Source: UBA5314 sp964635975 (GTDB taxonomy: Bacteria; Bacillota; Syntrophomonadia; Syntrophomonadales; Syntrophomonadaceae). From it: 60,989 nt of DNA. Position 1 is the stretch's first letter; each line of letters opens with the position of its first letter. The notes beneath the pieces are model-generated. The model searched no databases. It saw only the letters and a program-made list of their open reading frames with translations, and was not told where the DNA came from. The position numbers were made by a program, and so were the translations under genes. The stretch is taken from the NCBI GenBank assembly GCA_964635975.1, contig CAZWPO010000018.1:1-60989 (forward strand), read 5' to 3'. Of the stretch, positions 24,290-33,569 are shown piece after piece.

Positions 24290-25192
24290 TCAAACATTTG
24301 CTTCTACCAGATTCTTTTCTTTCCTGGTCAGGATCGATATCAACATGGATATGATTATAATAGCTCCCCCGGCCATGGCCTGGCGGGTAAGAATTTCACC
24401 TGCCCAATAGTAGGCAGTTGCGGCTGCGAAAACCGGTTCTGTGGTTAAGACGATAGCAAAGCGAGTTGGTGTGCTGTGTTTTTGCATAATATTCTGAACA
24501 AAAAAGGCCAATGAGGTGGCAAATATCGAAGTCACTATGATTGCGGAAAAAGCCCGGGGGCTTATAATCACAGGGCGTGGTTCGAAAATTAAGCCGATAG
24601 CCAGGCACACGATTCCTACAAAAAGAATCTGAATCCCGGTTATGGCTACTGGATTGTGCTGGTGCGAATAGCGGTCCACTAATACGATGTGAAAAGCGAA
24701 GCCGAATGCACATATCAAAACTAGAAAATCTCCAAGAGCCAACTCGATGGTGCCGTCTTGAAAGGAAAGCAAATATAAGCCTACTGTGGCTGATGCAACG
24801 GTAATTATAGTTCTAGAAGAGGGTCTGCGCCAGTTAAGAAGTGCGTAGATGATAGGAACCAGTACAACGCTCACCCCGGTTATAAATCCAGCATTTGAAG
24901 CAGTTGTGAATTTGAGCCCCACAGTCTGATTAACATAACCTATCAATAAAAAAAGGCCAATAAGGGCACCAAAACCAATGGTAGAAAGCTTGATCTTTCG
25001 CATTTCTGCCGGCGCCAGCAGCGCCAGGGCTACAAAGGCCAGAATAAACCGCAGGCCCAGGAAAAGGAAGGGTCCAATATCCTTAAGGGCGTCTTTCACC
25101 ACCACGAAGGTGGTGCCCCAGATAAAGGCCACTGCCAGCATACTCAGTTCAGCTTTGCTTCTCATGCTAATGCTTGCCATAATTGCACCCAT
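24290..25192 (-). CDS. DMT/EamA family transporter
   Basis: About 300 residues with ten predicted transmembrane helices in two EamA repeats (LSMLAVAFIWGTTFVVVKDA near the N-terminus; DFLVLICAFGFAFHIVLVDR in the second half). The family exports amino acids, nucleosides or other metabolites; the substrate cannot be inferred. No clear ribosome-binding site precedes the first start; an ATG four codons later has GGGTG at close spacing and may be the real start. It is convergent with degV and divergent from nth. Confidence 0.88.
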   Translation of the reverse strand: MGAIMASISMRSKAELSMLAVAFIWGTTFVVVKDALKDIGPFLFLGLRFILAFVALALLAPAEMRKIKLSTIGFGALIGLFLLIGYVNQTVGLKFTTASNAGFITGVSVVLVPIIYALLNWRRPSSRTIITVASATVGLYLLSFQDGTIELALGDFLVLICAFGFAFHIVLVDRYSHQHNPVAITGIQILFVGIVCLAIGLIFEPRPVIISPRAFSAIIVTSIFATSLAFFVQNIMQKHSTPTRFAIVLTTEPVFAAATAYYWAGEILTRQAMAGGAIIIISMLISILTRKEKNLVEANV

Positions 25193-25551
25193 CAGATCTG
25201 GTACATATAAGTTTATTCCCCAGGCAGCTTAGTCCAACTTTAAGTATCGGAAAAAGCGCGGAGCAGTATCGACACAACGCTGCAGCGAGACGGTTAATTA
25301 GGGTCTACCGCCAGTTTTGCTATCAGTACCCCGACCGCTTAAAGAAGCGGAGGATCTGGTTATGTTAATATAGCTTGCCCTTTACCAGACATAAATAGTT
25401 TTAAATTCACATTGTTTGAAAGCTCACCGATTCTGTATAATGGACGCACGCAGGCTTGCTTGTGTTCGACAGGATTTATCGGGAGTATCTTTTCCCTCAT
25501 TAGATTACCCTGGAATACATCATAATAGTGATTTGCGAACGGTGGATTAAG
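25193..25551. other. 359-bp intergenic region, DMT transporter / nth
   Basis: It must hold divergent promoters, but none is clear. A CCGCTT/AAGCGG hairpin lies at 25335-25350. No gene or RNA is recognised. Confidence 0.35.
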
Positions 25552-26181
25552 ATGCTGAAGAAGAAAAAAGTAGGGGAAGTAATTGAAAAACTTCATGAAG
25601 AGTACCCGGATGCCGGTACGATGCTTCATTTCGGGACTATTTTTCAACTGGTGGTGGCAGTAGTCTTATCAGCACAGAGCACCGACGATCAGGTCAACCG
25701 GGTCAGTAGAAGGTTATTCGATTATTTTGCAGATGCAGATGCTCTCTCAAAGGCCCGGTTGGAGGATATTGAGGATTTAATTCGAGCCGTGGGCCTTTAC
25801 CATGCCAAAGCCCGGCACCTTATTGAACTGGCTAAAGTGATCGAAGACCGATATCAAGGAACGGTTCCAGACACTCTTGAAGAACTCATGCGATTGCCCG
25901 GGGTCGGCAGAAAGAGCGCCAATGTAATTATTTCCGTCGGATTTGGCAAGCCCGGGCTGGGCGTAGATACACATGTACAGAGGGTGGCCAATAGGTTAGG
26001 CCTGGTAAGAAGCAAAAATCCTACGAAAACTGAACTGGAATTAAAAAAAATAATTCCTCAAGAACTGTGGGGTAAAGCACACCATCTATTAATCTTTCAT
26101 GGGCGACGGGTGTGTAAGGCTCGAAAACCCGAATGTGATGCCTGCGTATTAGATGACGTCTGCGAGAAGCACCTGGATTGA
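25552..26181 (+). CDS. nth: Endonuclease III
   Basis: 209 residues from the ATG after GGTGG; the frame opens eight codons earlier at GTG without a ribosome-binding site. The helix-hairpin-helix and catalytic Lys region is LPGVGRKSANVI, the catalytic Asp is in GVDTHVQRVANRLG, and the C-terminal [4Fe-4S] ligands have the C-x6-C-x2-C-x5-C spacing (CKARKPECDACVLDDVC). The enzyme is a DNA glycosylase/AP lyase that removes oxidised pyrimidines in base-excision repair. Confidence 0.95.
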   Translation: MLKKKKVGEVIEKLHEEYPDAGTMLHFGTIFQLVVAVVLSAQSTDDQVNRVSRRLFDYFADADALSKARLEDIEDLIRAVGLYHAKARHLIELAKVIEDRYQGTVPDTLEELMRLPGVGRKSANVIISVGFGKPGLGVDTHVQRVANRLGLVRSKNPTKTELELKKIIPQELWGKAHHLLIFHGRRVCKARKPECDACVLDDVCEKHLD

Positions 26182-26247
26182 CATAAGCCTGCAGTAGTCA
26201 TTTTATGTTTCAATCTATTCTTTGACGGGAATAATCAAGGGTAGGAG

Positions 26248-26276
26248 TTGTTTTGCTGGCATCCATATGCTAAAAT
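26248..26276 (+). promoter_or_regulatory. Promoter of the ileS T-box transcript
   Basis: TTGTTT, 17-bp spacer, TAAAAT. The predicted start near 26283 lies just ahead of T-box stem I. Confidence 0.55.
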
Positions 26277-26299
26277 ATACTGTAATTTTCATATAGCTG

Positions 26300-26533
26300 G
26301 ACGATGAACGGGAAAGTAGGCAAAGGAAAGACAGTTTCAGCGAGGCCGGAAGGGTGGAAGCCGGCTGCTGTTCCCAGGCCGAAGATCACCCGGGAGTTTT
26401 TATTCCGAAAGAAGTAACGAGTAGGTTTAAACGTTGCTCGCGTTAAGAGAGATGAGTGGGCCCTGAAAGAGGGGCGCTAAGTGGGTGGTACCGCGGAAGA
26501 TAACCTTTCGTCCCTGGAGGATGAAAGGTTTTT
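26300..26533 (+). ncRNA. T-box riboswitch, isoleucine specific
   Basis: The conserved T-box sequence GGGTGGTACCGCGG lies at 26483-26495, and stem I has the AGTA and GGTGG elements. In the specifier loop GAAGATCACC the triplet ATC (26385-26387) is an Ile codon, agreeing with ileS downstream. Uncharged tRNA-Ile would pair with the specifier and, through its 3' end, with the T-box bulge, stabilising the antiterminator. Confidence 0.93.
26502..26533 (+). terminator. T-box leader terminator
   Basis: AACCTTTCGTCC pairs with GGATGAAAGGTT (one mismatch) around a short loop, followed by TTTTT. It is mutually exclusive with the T-box antiterminator. Confidence 0.85.
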
Positions 26534-26588
26534 AGTTTGCTCCCCCCGGCAGTTCTGATAAGAGACTAAAGATATGAGGTGATTTTAA

Positions 26589-29372
26589 ATGGCCAAAGGC
26601 AAATATGATGGAACATTAAATCTTCCCCAGACCGCTTTCCCGATGAGGGCCAACCTGCCTACCAGGGAACCGGAGATCCTCAAGTTGTGGGAAGAGATCG
26701 ATATTTATCGAAAGGTCCAGGATAAGAATGAAGGGAAGCCCCAGTTCATACTGCATGACGGTCCTCCCTATGCCAATGGCGATATACATGTTGGCCATAC
26801 TCTGAACAAAGTGCTAAAAGATATTATCGTAAAATTCAAGTCCATGAGCGGTTATGATTCACCATATGTTCCGGGTTGGGATACCCATGGGCTGCCCATC
26901 GAGCAGCAGGCGATTAAAGCGCTGGGGATCGACCGCCATCGTACTGATGTTGTGGATTTCCGCAACCATTGCAAGCAGTATGCCCTCAAATATGTGGGCA
27001 TCCAGAGGGAACAGTTCAAACGGTTGGGGGTCAGAGGGGATTGGGGCAATCCTTACCTGACATTAAATCCGGTCTTTGAATCTACTCAGGTCAAAGTGTT
27101 TGGAGAAATGGCCAATAAAGGGTACATATACAAGGGCCTCAAGCCGGTTTACTGGTGCGGTGACTGTGAGACTGCCCTGGCAGAAGCTGAGATCGAATAT
27201 GGAGACAAAACCTCACCATCTATTTATGTGAAATTCCCGGTCAAAGACGGACAGGGTGTTCTGCCTGAAGAAGCTTTTATCGTTATCTGGACAACCACTC
27301 CCTGGACGCTACCGGCCAACAATGCTATTTCTCTCCACCCCGAGTTCGACTATGTGCTGGTACAGGTAGGAGTAGAGAAGTACCTGCTGGCCAAGGGCCT
27401 CTTGAACCAGGTGGCGGAGGAACTGGGCTGGGAATCCCACCAAATTGTAGCCCGCTATAAGGGTAAGGACCTGGAAAAGGTAGTCTGTGTACATCCTTTC
27501 TTTGAACGTGATTCCCTGGTCATCCTGGGCGAGCATGTAACCCTGGAGGCCGGCACTGGAGCAGTGCACACTGCCCCGGGTCACGGCGAGGATGATTTCT
27601 ATGTCGGGAAAACCTATGGACTAGACGTGATTTGCCCGGTCGACGACAAGGGGTGTTTTACAGAGGAGGCCAAACAGTTTGCGGGCCTTTATGTTCATGA
27701 TGCAAACCAGGCGGTCATTAAGGAATTAGAAAGCCGCTCGATGCTTTTAAAAGCGTCATCTGTAGTGCATCAATATGCCCACTGCTGGCGTTGCAAGAAT
27801 CCCATTATTTATAGAGCTACCGAGCAGTGGTTTGCATCAATTGACGGCTTCCGCCAAAAAGCGCTGGAAGCTATTGATGGAGTGACATGGATTCCTTCAT
27901 GGGGGCGGGAGCGCATCTATAATATGGTCCGCGACCGGGGTGATTGGTGTATATCCCGACAGCGCACCTGGGGTGTGCCAATTCCCATATTCTATTGTGA
28001 ATCCTGTGGAGAAACTGTCATTAATCAGGAAACTATAGCCCGAATCGCCAACTTGTTCGCTGAACACGGTTCTGATATCTGGTTTGTCGAGAGTGCTGAA
28101 AATCTGCTGCCCCCGGGCTTTAAGTGCCCGTCTTGCGGAGACCAGCACTTCAGCAAAGAGAAGGACATCATGGATGTGTGGTTTGACTCTGGTTCAAGTC
28201 ATATGGGAGTGCTTGACACTTATCCGGAATTGCGCTGGCCTTCTGACATGTACCTGGAAGGCAGTGACCAGCATCGGGGCTGGTTCAACTCTTCGCTGTT
28301 GACAGCGGTAGCGGTAAGAGGCACAGCACCTTATCGCGAAGTCTTGACGCACGGTTTTACAGTAGACGAACAAGGGCGGAAAATGTCCAAATCCATGGGC
28401 AATGTGATCGATCCCCTGAAAATGATAAATGACATGGGAGCAGACATCCTGCGACTGTGGGTGTCGTCTGCTGATTACCGCAATGATGTATCGGTATCCC
28501 AGAATATTATTAAGCAGAGCGCAGAAGCATATCGAAAGATTCGCAACACCTGCCGCTTTATCCTCAGTAATCTGTATGATTATGATCCGGAGAAGGACCA
28601 GGTGCCTTATGCGGAAATGAGCGAACTGGACCGCTGGGCTCTCCTAAAAATGGACGCTCTGGTAAGAAGGGTAAGCAGGGCTTATAAAGAGTATGAGTTC
28701 CATGTGGTGTTTCACTCGATCCATAAGTTCTGCACAGTTGATCTAAGCAATATCTATTTCGATATTCTCAAGGACAAATTGTACTGTTCTTCTCCTGATG
28801 ATAGGGAGCGGAAGGCAGGACAGACCGTGTTATATGAACTAATAAACAATCTGGTGGTCATCCTGACCCCTGTGCTGGCTTTTACCACTGAGGAAATATG
28901 GTCCCACCTGCGCCGACCGGGGCAGCCAGAAAGTGTGCAGCTCTTAGATTGGCCAGAGTTTAAGGACAGTTATCAAAATGAAGAACTAGAAAGCAAAATC
29001 GACCGTTTGCTGAGTGCCCGGGAAGTTGTCACTAAAGCACTGGAAGAAGCCAGGGTAAAAAAGATAATCGGGCATTCTCTTGGAGCCCAGGTTGCTATTT
29101 ATGCCGACGCTGAGTGGGAAGACCTCTTAAAGTCGATCAGCGAGTTAAACAGGATATTTATTGTATCCAAGGTCGATGTGGAGAATGCCGACCAGCGTCC
29201 TGAATCGGCAGTAAGCCTTGAAGAGATTGAAGGCCTGTGGGTTGAAGTGCAGGCGGCTGAGGGCAGCAAATGCGAGCGCTGCTGGGTCATTGAGACCACG
29301 GTGGGAGAAAATCATGAACACCCGACTCTTTGTAGTCGTTGTGCAGGGGTTATGATGCAGATAAAAGATTAA
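26589..29372 (+). CDS. ileS: Isoleucyl-tRNA synthetase
   Basis: 927 residues, the usual bacterial length. Class I signatures are PPYANGDIHVGH (HIGH, about 58-69) and KMSKS (about 598). The CP1 editing domain is present (TTTPWTLPANNAISLHPEFD), and the C-terminal zinc finger has CERCW and CSRC. It charges tRNA-Ile and edits Val. GAGGTGA precedes the ATG. Regulation is by the upstream Ile T-box. Confidence 0.97.
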   Translation: MAKGKYDGTLNLPQTAFPMRANLPTREPEILKLWEEIDIYRKVQDKNEGKPQFILHDGPPYANGDIHVGHTLNKVLKDIIVKFKSMSGYDSPYVPGWDTHGLPIEQQAIKALGIDRHRTDVVDFRNHCKQYALKYVGIQREQFKRLGVRGDWGNPYLTLNPVFESTQVKVFGEMANKGYIYKGLKPVYWCGDCETALAEAEIEYGDKTSPSIYVKFPVKDGQGVLPEEAFIVIWTTTPWTLPANNAISLHPEFDYVLVQVGVEKYLLAKGLLNQVAEELGWESHQIVARYKGKDLEKVVCVHPFFERDSLVILGEHVTLEAGTGAVHTAPGHGEDDFYVGKTYGLDVICPVDDKGCFTEEAKQFAGLYVHDANQAVIKELESRSMLLKASSVVHQYAHCWRCKNPIIYRATEQWFASIDGFRQKALEAIDGVTWIPSWGRERIYNMVRDRGDWCISRQRTWGVPIPIFYCESCGETVINQETIARIANLFAEHGSDIWFVESAENLLPPGFKCPSCGDQHFSKEKDIMDVWFDSGSSHMGVLDTYPELRWPSDMYLEGSDQHRGWFNSSLLTAVAVRGTAPYREVLTHGFTVDEQGRKMSKSMGNVIDPLKMINDMGADILRLWVSSADYRNDVSVSQNIIKQSAEAYRKIRNTCRFILSNLYDYDPEKDQVPYAEMSELDRWALLKMDALVRRVSRAYKEYEFHVVFHSIHKFCTVDLSNIYFDILKDKLYCSSPDDRERKAGQTVLYELINNLVVILTPVLAFTTEEIWSHLRRPGQPESVQLLDWPEFKDSYQNEELESKIDRLLSAREVVTKALEEARVKKIIGHSLGAQVAIYADAEWEDLLKSISELNRIFIVSKVDVENADQRPESAVSLEEIEGLWVEVQAAEGSKCERCWVIETTVGENHEHPTLCSRCAGVMMQIKD

Positions 29373-29401
29373 TAAAAAGTATTGAAAGCAGGGGATGTTT
29401 C

Positions 29402-29686
29402 GTGGAGGAAGGCAAAAGACTAATCATCACCGTGGTGGGTTACGATAGGGTGGGGATTATCGCTGGTATTGCCAATATTTTAGCCGATGCCAATGTCAAT
29501 ATACTTGACATCAGCCAGACCATTCTACAGGGCTTTTTTACCATGGCCATGGTAGTAGATACTGCTCAGACAAAACTGGAATTACCCGAATTGAGCGCCA
29601 GGTTGAAAGACAAAGGCAAGGAATTGGGACTGGAGGTAAATATACAGCACGAAGACATCTTCAAATTCATGCACCGGATCGATTAA
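29402..29686 (+). CDS. ACT domain protein (UPF0237 family)
   Basis: 94 residues from the GTG that follows AGGGGATG. The ACT fold is clear (RLIITVVGYDRVGIIAGIAN, then ILDISQTILQGFFTMAMVVD). Stand-alone ACT proteins of this family are small regulators of unknown ligand, commonly next to the DUF711 gene that follows here. It begins 29 bp after ileS and may be co-transcribed with it. Confidence 0.92.
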   Translation: MEEGKRLIITVVGYDRVGIIAGIANILADANVNILDISQTILQGFFTMAMVVDTAQTKLELPELSARLKDKGKELGLEVNIQHEDIFKFMHRID

Positions 29687-29712
29687 CTAAACCCGGCTGT
29701 TTTGTATAGATT

Positions 29713-29745
29713 AAAGCCCGACCGGACCGGCTGGGCTTTACTGTT
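29713..29745 (+). terminator. Terminator after the ACT gene
   Basis: AAAGCCC/GGGCTTT stem with inner CCGG pairing, followed by ACTGTTTT. It separates the ACT gene from DUF711 unless read through. Confidence 0.7.
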
Positions 29746-29796
29746 TTAAAACCTTGGACCGGGATCAAATAATTGTCTAAACAGGAGGGGTAGGAT

Positions 29797-31164
29797 ATGC
29801 CTTTTAATATCAATAAAGATGAGATATTAGAGACGGTTCGCATGGTCCAGTCTGAGAACCTCGATATCCGGACGATCACCATGGGCATCAACATCCAGGA
29901 CTGCCGTGGTGAAAGCGGTGAAGCAAGCGGGAAAAAGATCTACGACAAAATCTGCGCTAAGGCTGGCAGCCTGGTGCGAGTCGGAGAATTGATCGAGCGG
30001 GAATACGGCATACCCATAATCAACAAGCGGGTTTCATTGACCCCGATAGCCATGGTGGCCGATGGACTGAACCGTGACGATATGGTCTTTATCGGCAAGC
30101 AACTGGACAGGGCCGCAGCCGAGATAGGAGTCAATTTTTTAGGCGGATTTTCGGCGCTGGTGCACAAAGGATTTACCAGGGGGGATGAAGAGCTTTTTAA
30201 GGCTATTCCGGAAACCCTGGCTGGTACTAAACGGGTATGCTCTTCCGTAAATGTGGGTACTACAAAATCGGGTATAAACATGGATGCGGTTTTACAGCTC
30301 GGTGAAATCATATGCCAGACCGCCAGGTTGACTGCCAGGGACGACGGCATAGGCTGCGCCAAACTGGTGGTATTCTGCAATGCAGCTGAAGACAATCCAT
30401 TTATGGCCGGGGCTTTTCACGGCCCTGGTGAACCCGAAACTGTCATAAACATAGGTATTTCCGGGCCGGGGGTGGTTCTGAACGCGGTGCGCAAGCACTC
30501 TCATGCCGATTTAGGCGAGCTGGCAAATATCATCAAGAATACAGCCTTTAAAATCACCAGGATGGGCGAACTGGTGGGAAGAGTGGCTTCGAAAAGGCTG
30601 GGCGTCCCATTTGGGATAGTAGATCTATCCCTGGCCCCTACCCCCGCAATTGGGGACAGCGTGGCGGATATCCTGCAGTCTATGGGCCTGGAACAGGTTG
30701 GCGCCCACGGCAGCACAGCAGCGCTGGCCATGCTGAATGATGCTGTGAAAAAGGGCGGTGCTATGGCGTCCTCATTTGTGGGTGGACTTTCTGGAGCGTT
30801 TATCCCCGTCAGCGAAGATGCCGGCATGATCGATGCTGTAGCCAGGGGGGTGCTGAGTATAGAGAAACTCGAAGCCATGACCTGTGTATGTTCGGTGGGT
30901 CTTGATATGATCGCCATACCCGGGGATACTCCGGCAGACACAATTTCCGGCATCATTGCTGATGAAGCGGCTATAGGCATGATCAACCGCAAGACAACAG
31001 CTGTTCGCATAATTCCTGCTCCTGGGAAAAAGGAAGGGGACTGGGTCGAATTTGGAGGGCTTCTAGGGCGCGCCCCCATCATGAAGGTCAGCCCGTTATC
31101 GTCGAGTGCCTTTGTATCTCGAAAAGGGAGGATACCTGCTCCCATACATTCTCTGAACAACTAG
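29797..31164 (+). CDS. DUF711 / UPF0210 (PFL family) protein
   Basis: 455 residues, the family's usual length. Typical stretches are ESENLDIRTITMGINIQDCR, GVNFLGGFSALVHKG, VGTTKSGINMDAV and the Gly-rich VGAHGSTAALAMLNDAVKKG. The fold is related to glycyl-radical enzyme folds, but no glycyl-radical motif is evident and function is unknown. The ACT-DUF711 pair is widely conserved in anaerobes and streptococci. GGAGGGG precedes the ATG. Confidence 0.92.
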   Translation: MPFNINKDEILETVRMVQSENLDIRTITMGINIQDCRGESGEASGKKIYDKICAKAGSLVRVGELIEREYGIPIINKRVSLTPIAMVADGLNRDDMVFIGKQLDRAAAEIGVNFLGGFSALVHKGFTRGDEELFKAIPETLAGTKRVCSSVNVGTTKSGINMDAVLQLGEIICQTARLTARDDGIGCAKLVVFCNAAEDNPFMAGAFHGPGEPETVINIGISGPGVVLNAVRKHSHADLGELANIIKNTAFKITRMGELVGRVASKRLGVPFGIVDLSLAPTPAIGDSVADILQSMGLEQVGAHGSTAALAMLNDAVKKGGAMASSFVGGLSGAFIPVSEDAGMIDAVARGVLSIEKLEAMTCVCSVGLDMIAIPGDTPADTISGIIADEAAIGMINRKTTAVRIIPAPGKKEGDWVEFGGLLGRAPIMKVSPLSSSAFVSRKGRIPAPIHSLNN

Positions 31165-31382
31165 TGCACGATCTACCTGAGCCTCTATATTAACTCGTTA
31201 TATTTCCGAATGACTGTGTTACGGAGCTGGTCTGATTTGTGAAAAAGCAACCAACATTGGTCAGTTGTTCATCTGCCTTGTCATAGAGAATTTCCCTAAA
31301 ATGAATTAGATCAGAGTTGATGGTGGGCCAGGTATGGAAAGCCTTCTTCCCGGAATAATAATAATACCGGGAGGGAATGCTA
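31165..31382. promoter_or_regulatory. Intergenic region with hairpin over a ribosome-binding site
   Basis: TCCCGG (31348-31353) pairs with CCGGGA (31367-31372) around an AATAATAATAATA loop. The 3' arm overlaps the GGGAGGG of the next gene, so the structure could limit its translation. No promoter is clear. Confidence 0.35.
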
Positions 31383-31697
31383 TTGCAGAAACAGGCTTCC
31401 GACAAAGATGATATAAACAAGTTTGACGGCATTTATTCAAAGCTTGACGATTTGGCTCGCATGATGGAAAACGCCGGAATAGGCGAGTATGTGGAGATGC
31501 TGCGCCGGCCCCGCCGCCTCCTCTTCCTGAATTTGGGGATAGGTATCGCCCGGGGTTTTGGAATGGCGATTGGATTTACCATTTTGGCGGCACTGATTAT
31601 CTATTTGCTAAGAAAGATAATACTACTTAACATACCTCTGATAGGCAAGTTCATTGCCGACCTGGTGGAGATCGTTCAAAATGAACTTAGATTTTAA
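31383..31697 (+). CDS. DUF5665-like small membrane protein
   Basis: 104 residues from a TTG spaced 7 bases after GGAGGG; an ATG two codons earlier is too close to that site. A soluble helical N-terminus (GIYSKLDDLARMMENAGIGE, then LRRPRRLLFLNL) precedes one membrane segment (GMAIGFTILAALIIYLL) and the conserved tail IPLIGKFIADLVEIVQ. Function is unknown; members are widespread in sporulating Firmicutes. Confidence 0.7.
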   Translation: MQKQASDKDDINKFDGIYSKLDDLARMMENAGIGEYVEMLRRPRRLLFLNLGIGIARGFGMAIGFTILAALIIYLLRKIILLNIPLIGKFIADLVEIVQNELRF

Positions 31698-31727
31698 TAA
31701 CTGAAAATATCAGAACGAGGTGTTTCT

Positions 31728-32174
31728 TTGGATAACTTGCAGAAGCTCCAGGCCAGAAAAACAGAGATCGAAGCCATGATAAGCCACAAGCAGGATAGTA
31801 TGGCAGACTACCAGCGCTTTCAAGCCCAAGAGCTGTCGGCCTATGATGAACATCCAGCTGATACCGCTTCAGAATTATACGAGCGGGAAAAAGAGCAGGG
31901 CTTGCTGGAGATGCTGGAATTTGAACTTGAGAAGGTCAATGACGCTCTAGAGCGGCTTTCCCAGGGAAATTACGGCATATGCCAGAACTGCGGCAGAGCT
32001 ATAGAGCAGCGCCGCCTTGAGACCCTGGTCAACACTCCATTCTGCGCCTCTTGCGCCCAGAGCCACCAGCTTTCCTATCACCGCCCGGTTGAGGAGGAAT
32101 CCCTGGCCCAGGCGGGAATTGCCGTCCCCGGGGAGCAGGTCGACATCTCAGGCCATGAGTTCTATGACCACTAG
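31728..32174 (+). CDS. TraR/DksA-type zinc-finger protein (YteA-like)
   Basis: 148 residues. An N-terminal coiled coil (LQARKTEIEAMISHKQDSMA) and the motif DEHPADTASELYEREKEQGL are followed by a C4 zinc finger (CQNCG and CASCA). It resembles the YteA sporulation-related branch of the DksA/TraR family rather than true DksA. These proteins bind RNA polymerase or act in sporulation; the exact role is unknown. The start is TTG after GAGGTG. Confidence 0.85.
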   Translation: MDNLQKLQARKTEIEAMISHKQDSMADYQRFQAQELSAYDEHPADTASELYEREKEQGLLEMLEFELEKVNDALERLSQGNYGICQNCGRAIEQRRLETLVNTPFCASCAQSHQLSYHRPVEEESLAQAGIAVPGEQVDISGHEFYDH

Positions 32175-32289
32175 GCCAGCCTGGTATTACGAATTTTTAT
32201 CGATCACAAAGCCCTATATGGCTTATCTTGCCAAATAGCACGAATAGGGCTAATATAAGATTTGAATAAAAAAAGGGGGGAACATCCAG

Positions 32290-33477
32290 GTGAGGATTGG
32301 AATATTTTCCGATAGCTACAAGCCTTACCAGAGCGGGGTAGTTACCTCTATTTTTACTTTTAAGGAGGAATTGGAACGCCTGGGGCACGAGATTTTCATT
32401 TTTGCTCCTTCTTATCCTGGCTACAGCCAGGAGGAAAATGGCGTGTACAGATTTTTCTCGCTTCCGTCACCCACCAATCCGGACTTTACCCTGGCGATAC
32501 CCGTTCTGCCCGGTATTGCCAGTATAATAAAAAATTTAGAGCTTGATCTGATACATGTACAATCACCTTTTACTATGGGACGTGTGGGACAGCATTACGC
32601 TCACAAATACAATCTGCCGCTGGTTTTTACATATCACACCCAGTATGATCAGTACGTTCATTATGTGCCGCTAGCCGGGGAACTGGCCAGGGAAATGACT
32701 GTGAAATACAGCACCAGGTTCAGCAACAATTGCGATCATATTGTAGTGCCCAGCCCGGAAATCAAAGAATTCTTGAATAGCAGCAGCGTTAAGACCCCCA
32801 TATCAGTAATCCCTACCGGTGTATCACTAAATAAATTCAGTATAGGCAGCAGCAACTGGCTGCGTGAAAACTATAGTATCGGGGCAGGGAAAAAAATCCT
32901 GCTTTTTGTGGGCCGCTTAACCAAAGAAAAGAATATTGAATTTTTACTGCAGGCTTTTCATTCAATAAATAGGCGGAAACCGGAGACCGTTCTGGTGCTT
33001 GTAGCACGCGGCCCTTTAGAGCAAAATCTTAGAAAAATGGCAGGGGAACTAGGAGTAAGCGACAATGTTATTTTTACCGGGGCTTTGCCATTTGAGACCC
33101 TGGTCAATGCCTATTATTCTGCCGATCTTTTCGTTTTTTCGTCCATGACTGAAACTCAGGGACTGGTGATTCTGGAAGCCATGGCCTGTGGTCTTCCGAC
33201 CGTGGCGGTGCGCGCCAGCGGAGTTCAGGATATGGTCCTCAGCGGTATAGACGGAGTATTGACAGGCTGTGACATCAGCGAATTTAGCCAGGCAGTTTGC
33301 CAGGTCCTGGATAATCCCGATATACACTCGTATTACCAACAAAACTCCTTGAAGAAGGCGAAGGAGCTTTCTTCGGCCAATATGGCCAAACGCATGGAAA
33401 GCCTCTATATGGAATTATGTGCCGATAGGTCTGATCAAGCCAAAACGGCAGACGGAAATTCCTGGACAGTATTTTGA
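32290..33477 (+). CDS. GT4 glycosyltransferase (diacylglycerol glucosyltransferase-like)
   Basis: 395 residues with a GT-B fold. The N-terminus MRIGIFSDSYKPYQSGVVTS and FTYHTQYDQYVHYVP are typical of diacylglycerol glycosyltransferases. The C-terminal half has the nucleotide-sugar region FVGRLTKEKNIEFLL and the EX7E motif (FSSMTETQGLVILEAMACG). It likely adds a hexose from a nucleotide sugar to diacylglycerol, making glycolipid anchors or bilayer-modifying lipids at the inner membrane. The GTG start follows GGGGGG. It is upstream of murT-gatD, so a cell-envelope context. Confidence 0.85.
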   Translation: MRIGIFSDSYKPYQSGVVTSIFTFKEELERLGHEIFIFAPSYPGYSQEENGVYRFFSLPSPTNPDFTLAIPVLPGIASIIKNLELDLIHVQSPFTMGRVGQHYAHKYNLPLVFTYHTQYDQYVHYVPLAGELAREMTVKYSTRFSNNCDHIVVPSPEIKEFLNSSSVKTPISVIPTGVSLNKFSIGSSNWLRENYSIGAGKKILLFVGRLTKEKNIEFLLQAFHSINRRKPETVLVLVARGPLEQNLRKMAGELGVSDNVIFTGALPFETLVNAYYSADLFVFSSMTETQGLVILEAMACGLPTVAVRASGVQDMVLSGIDGVLTGCDISEFSQAVCQVLDNPDIHSYYQQNSLKKAKELSSANMAKRMESLYMELCADRSDQAKTADGNSWTVF

Positions 33478-33569
33478 GAAAAGGTAGATTCATTTATTTG
33501 TGACAGTGCATTGATACCAGCGGCAATGTAGACTGGCTCGCATTAATGACTGGGGGAGCAGGACCAGAA

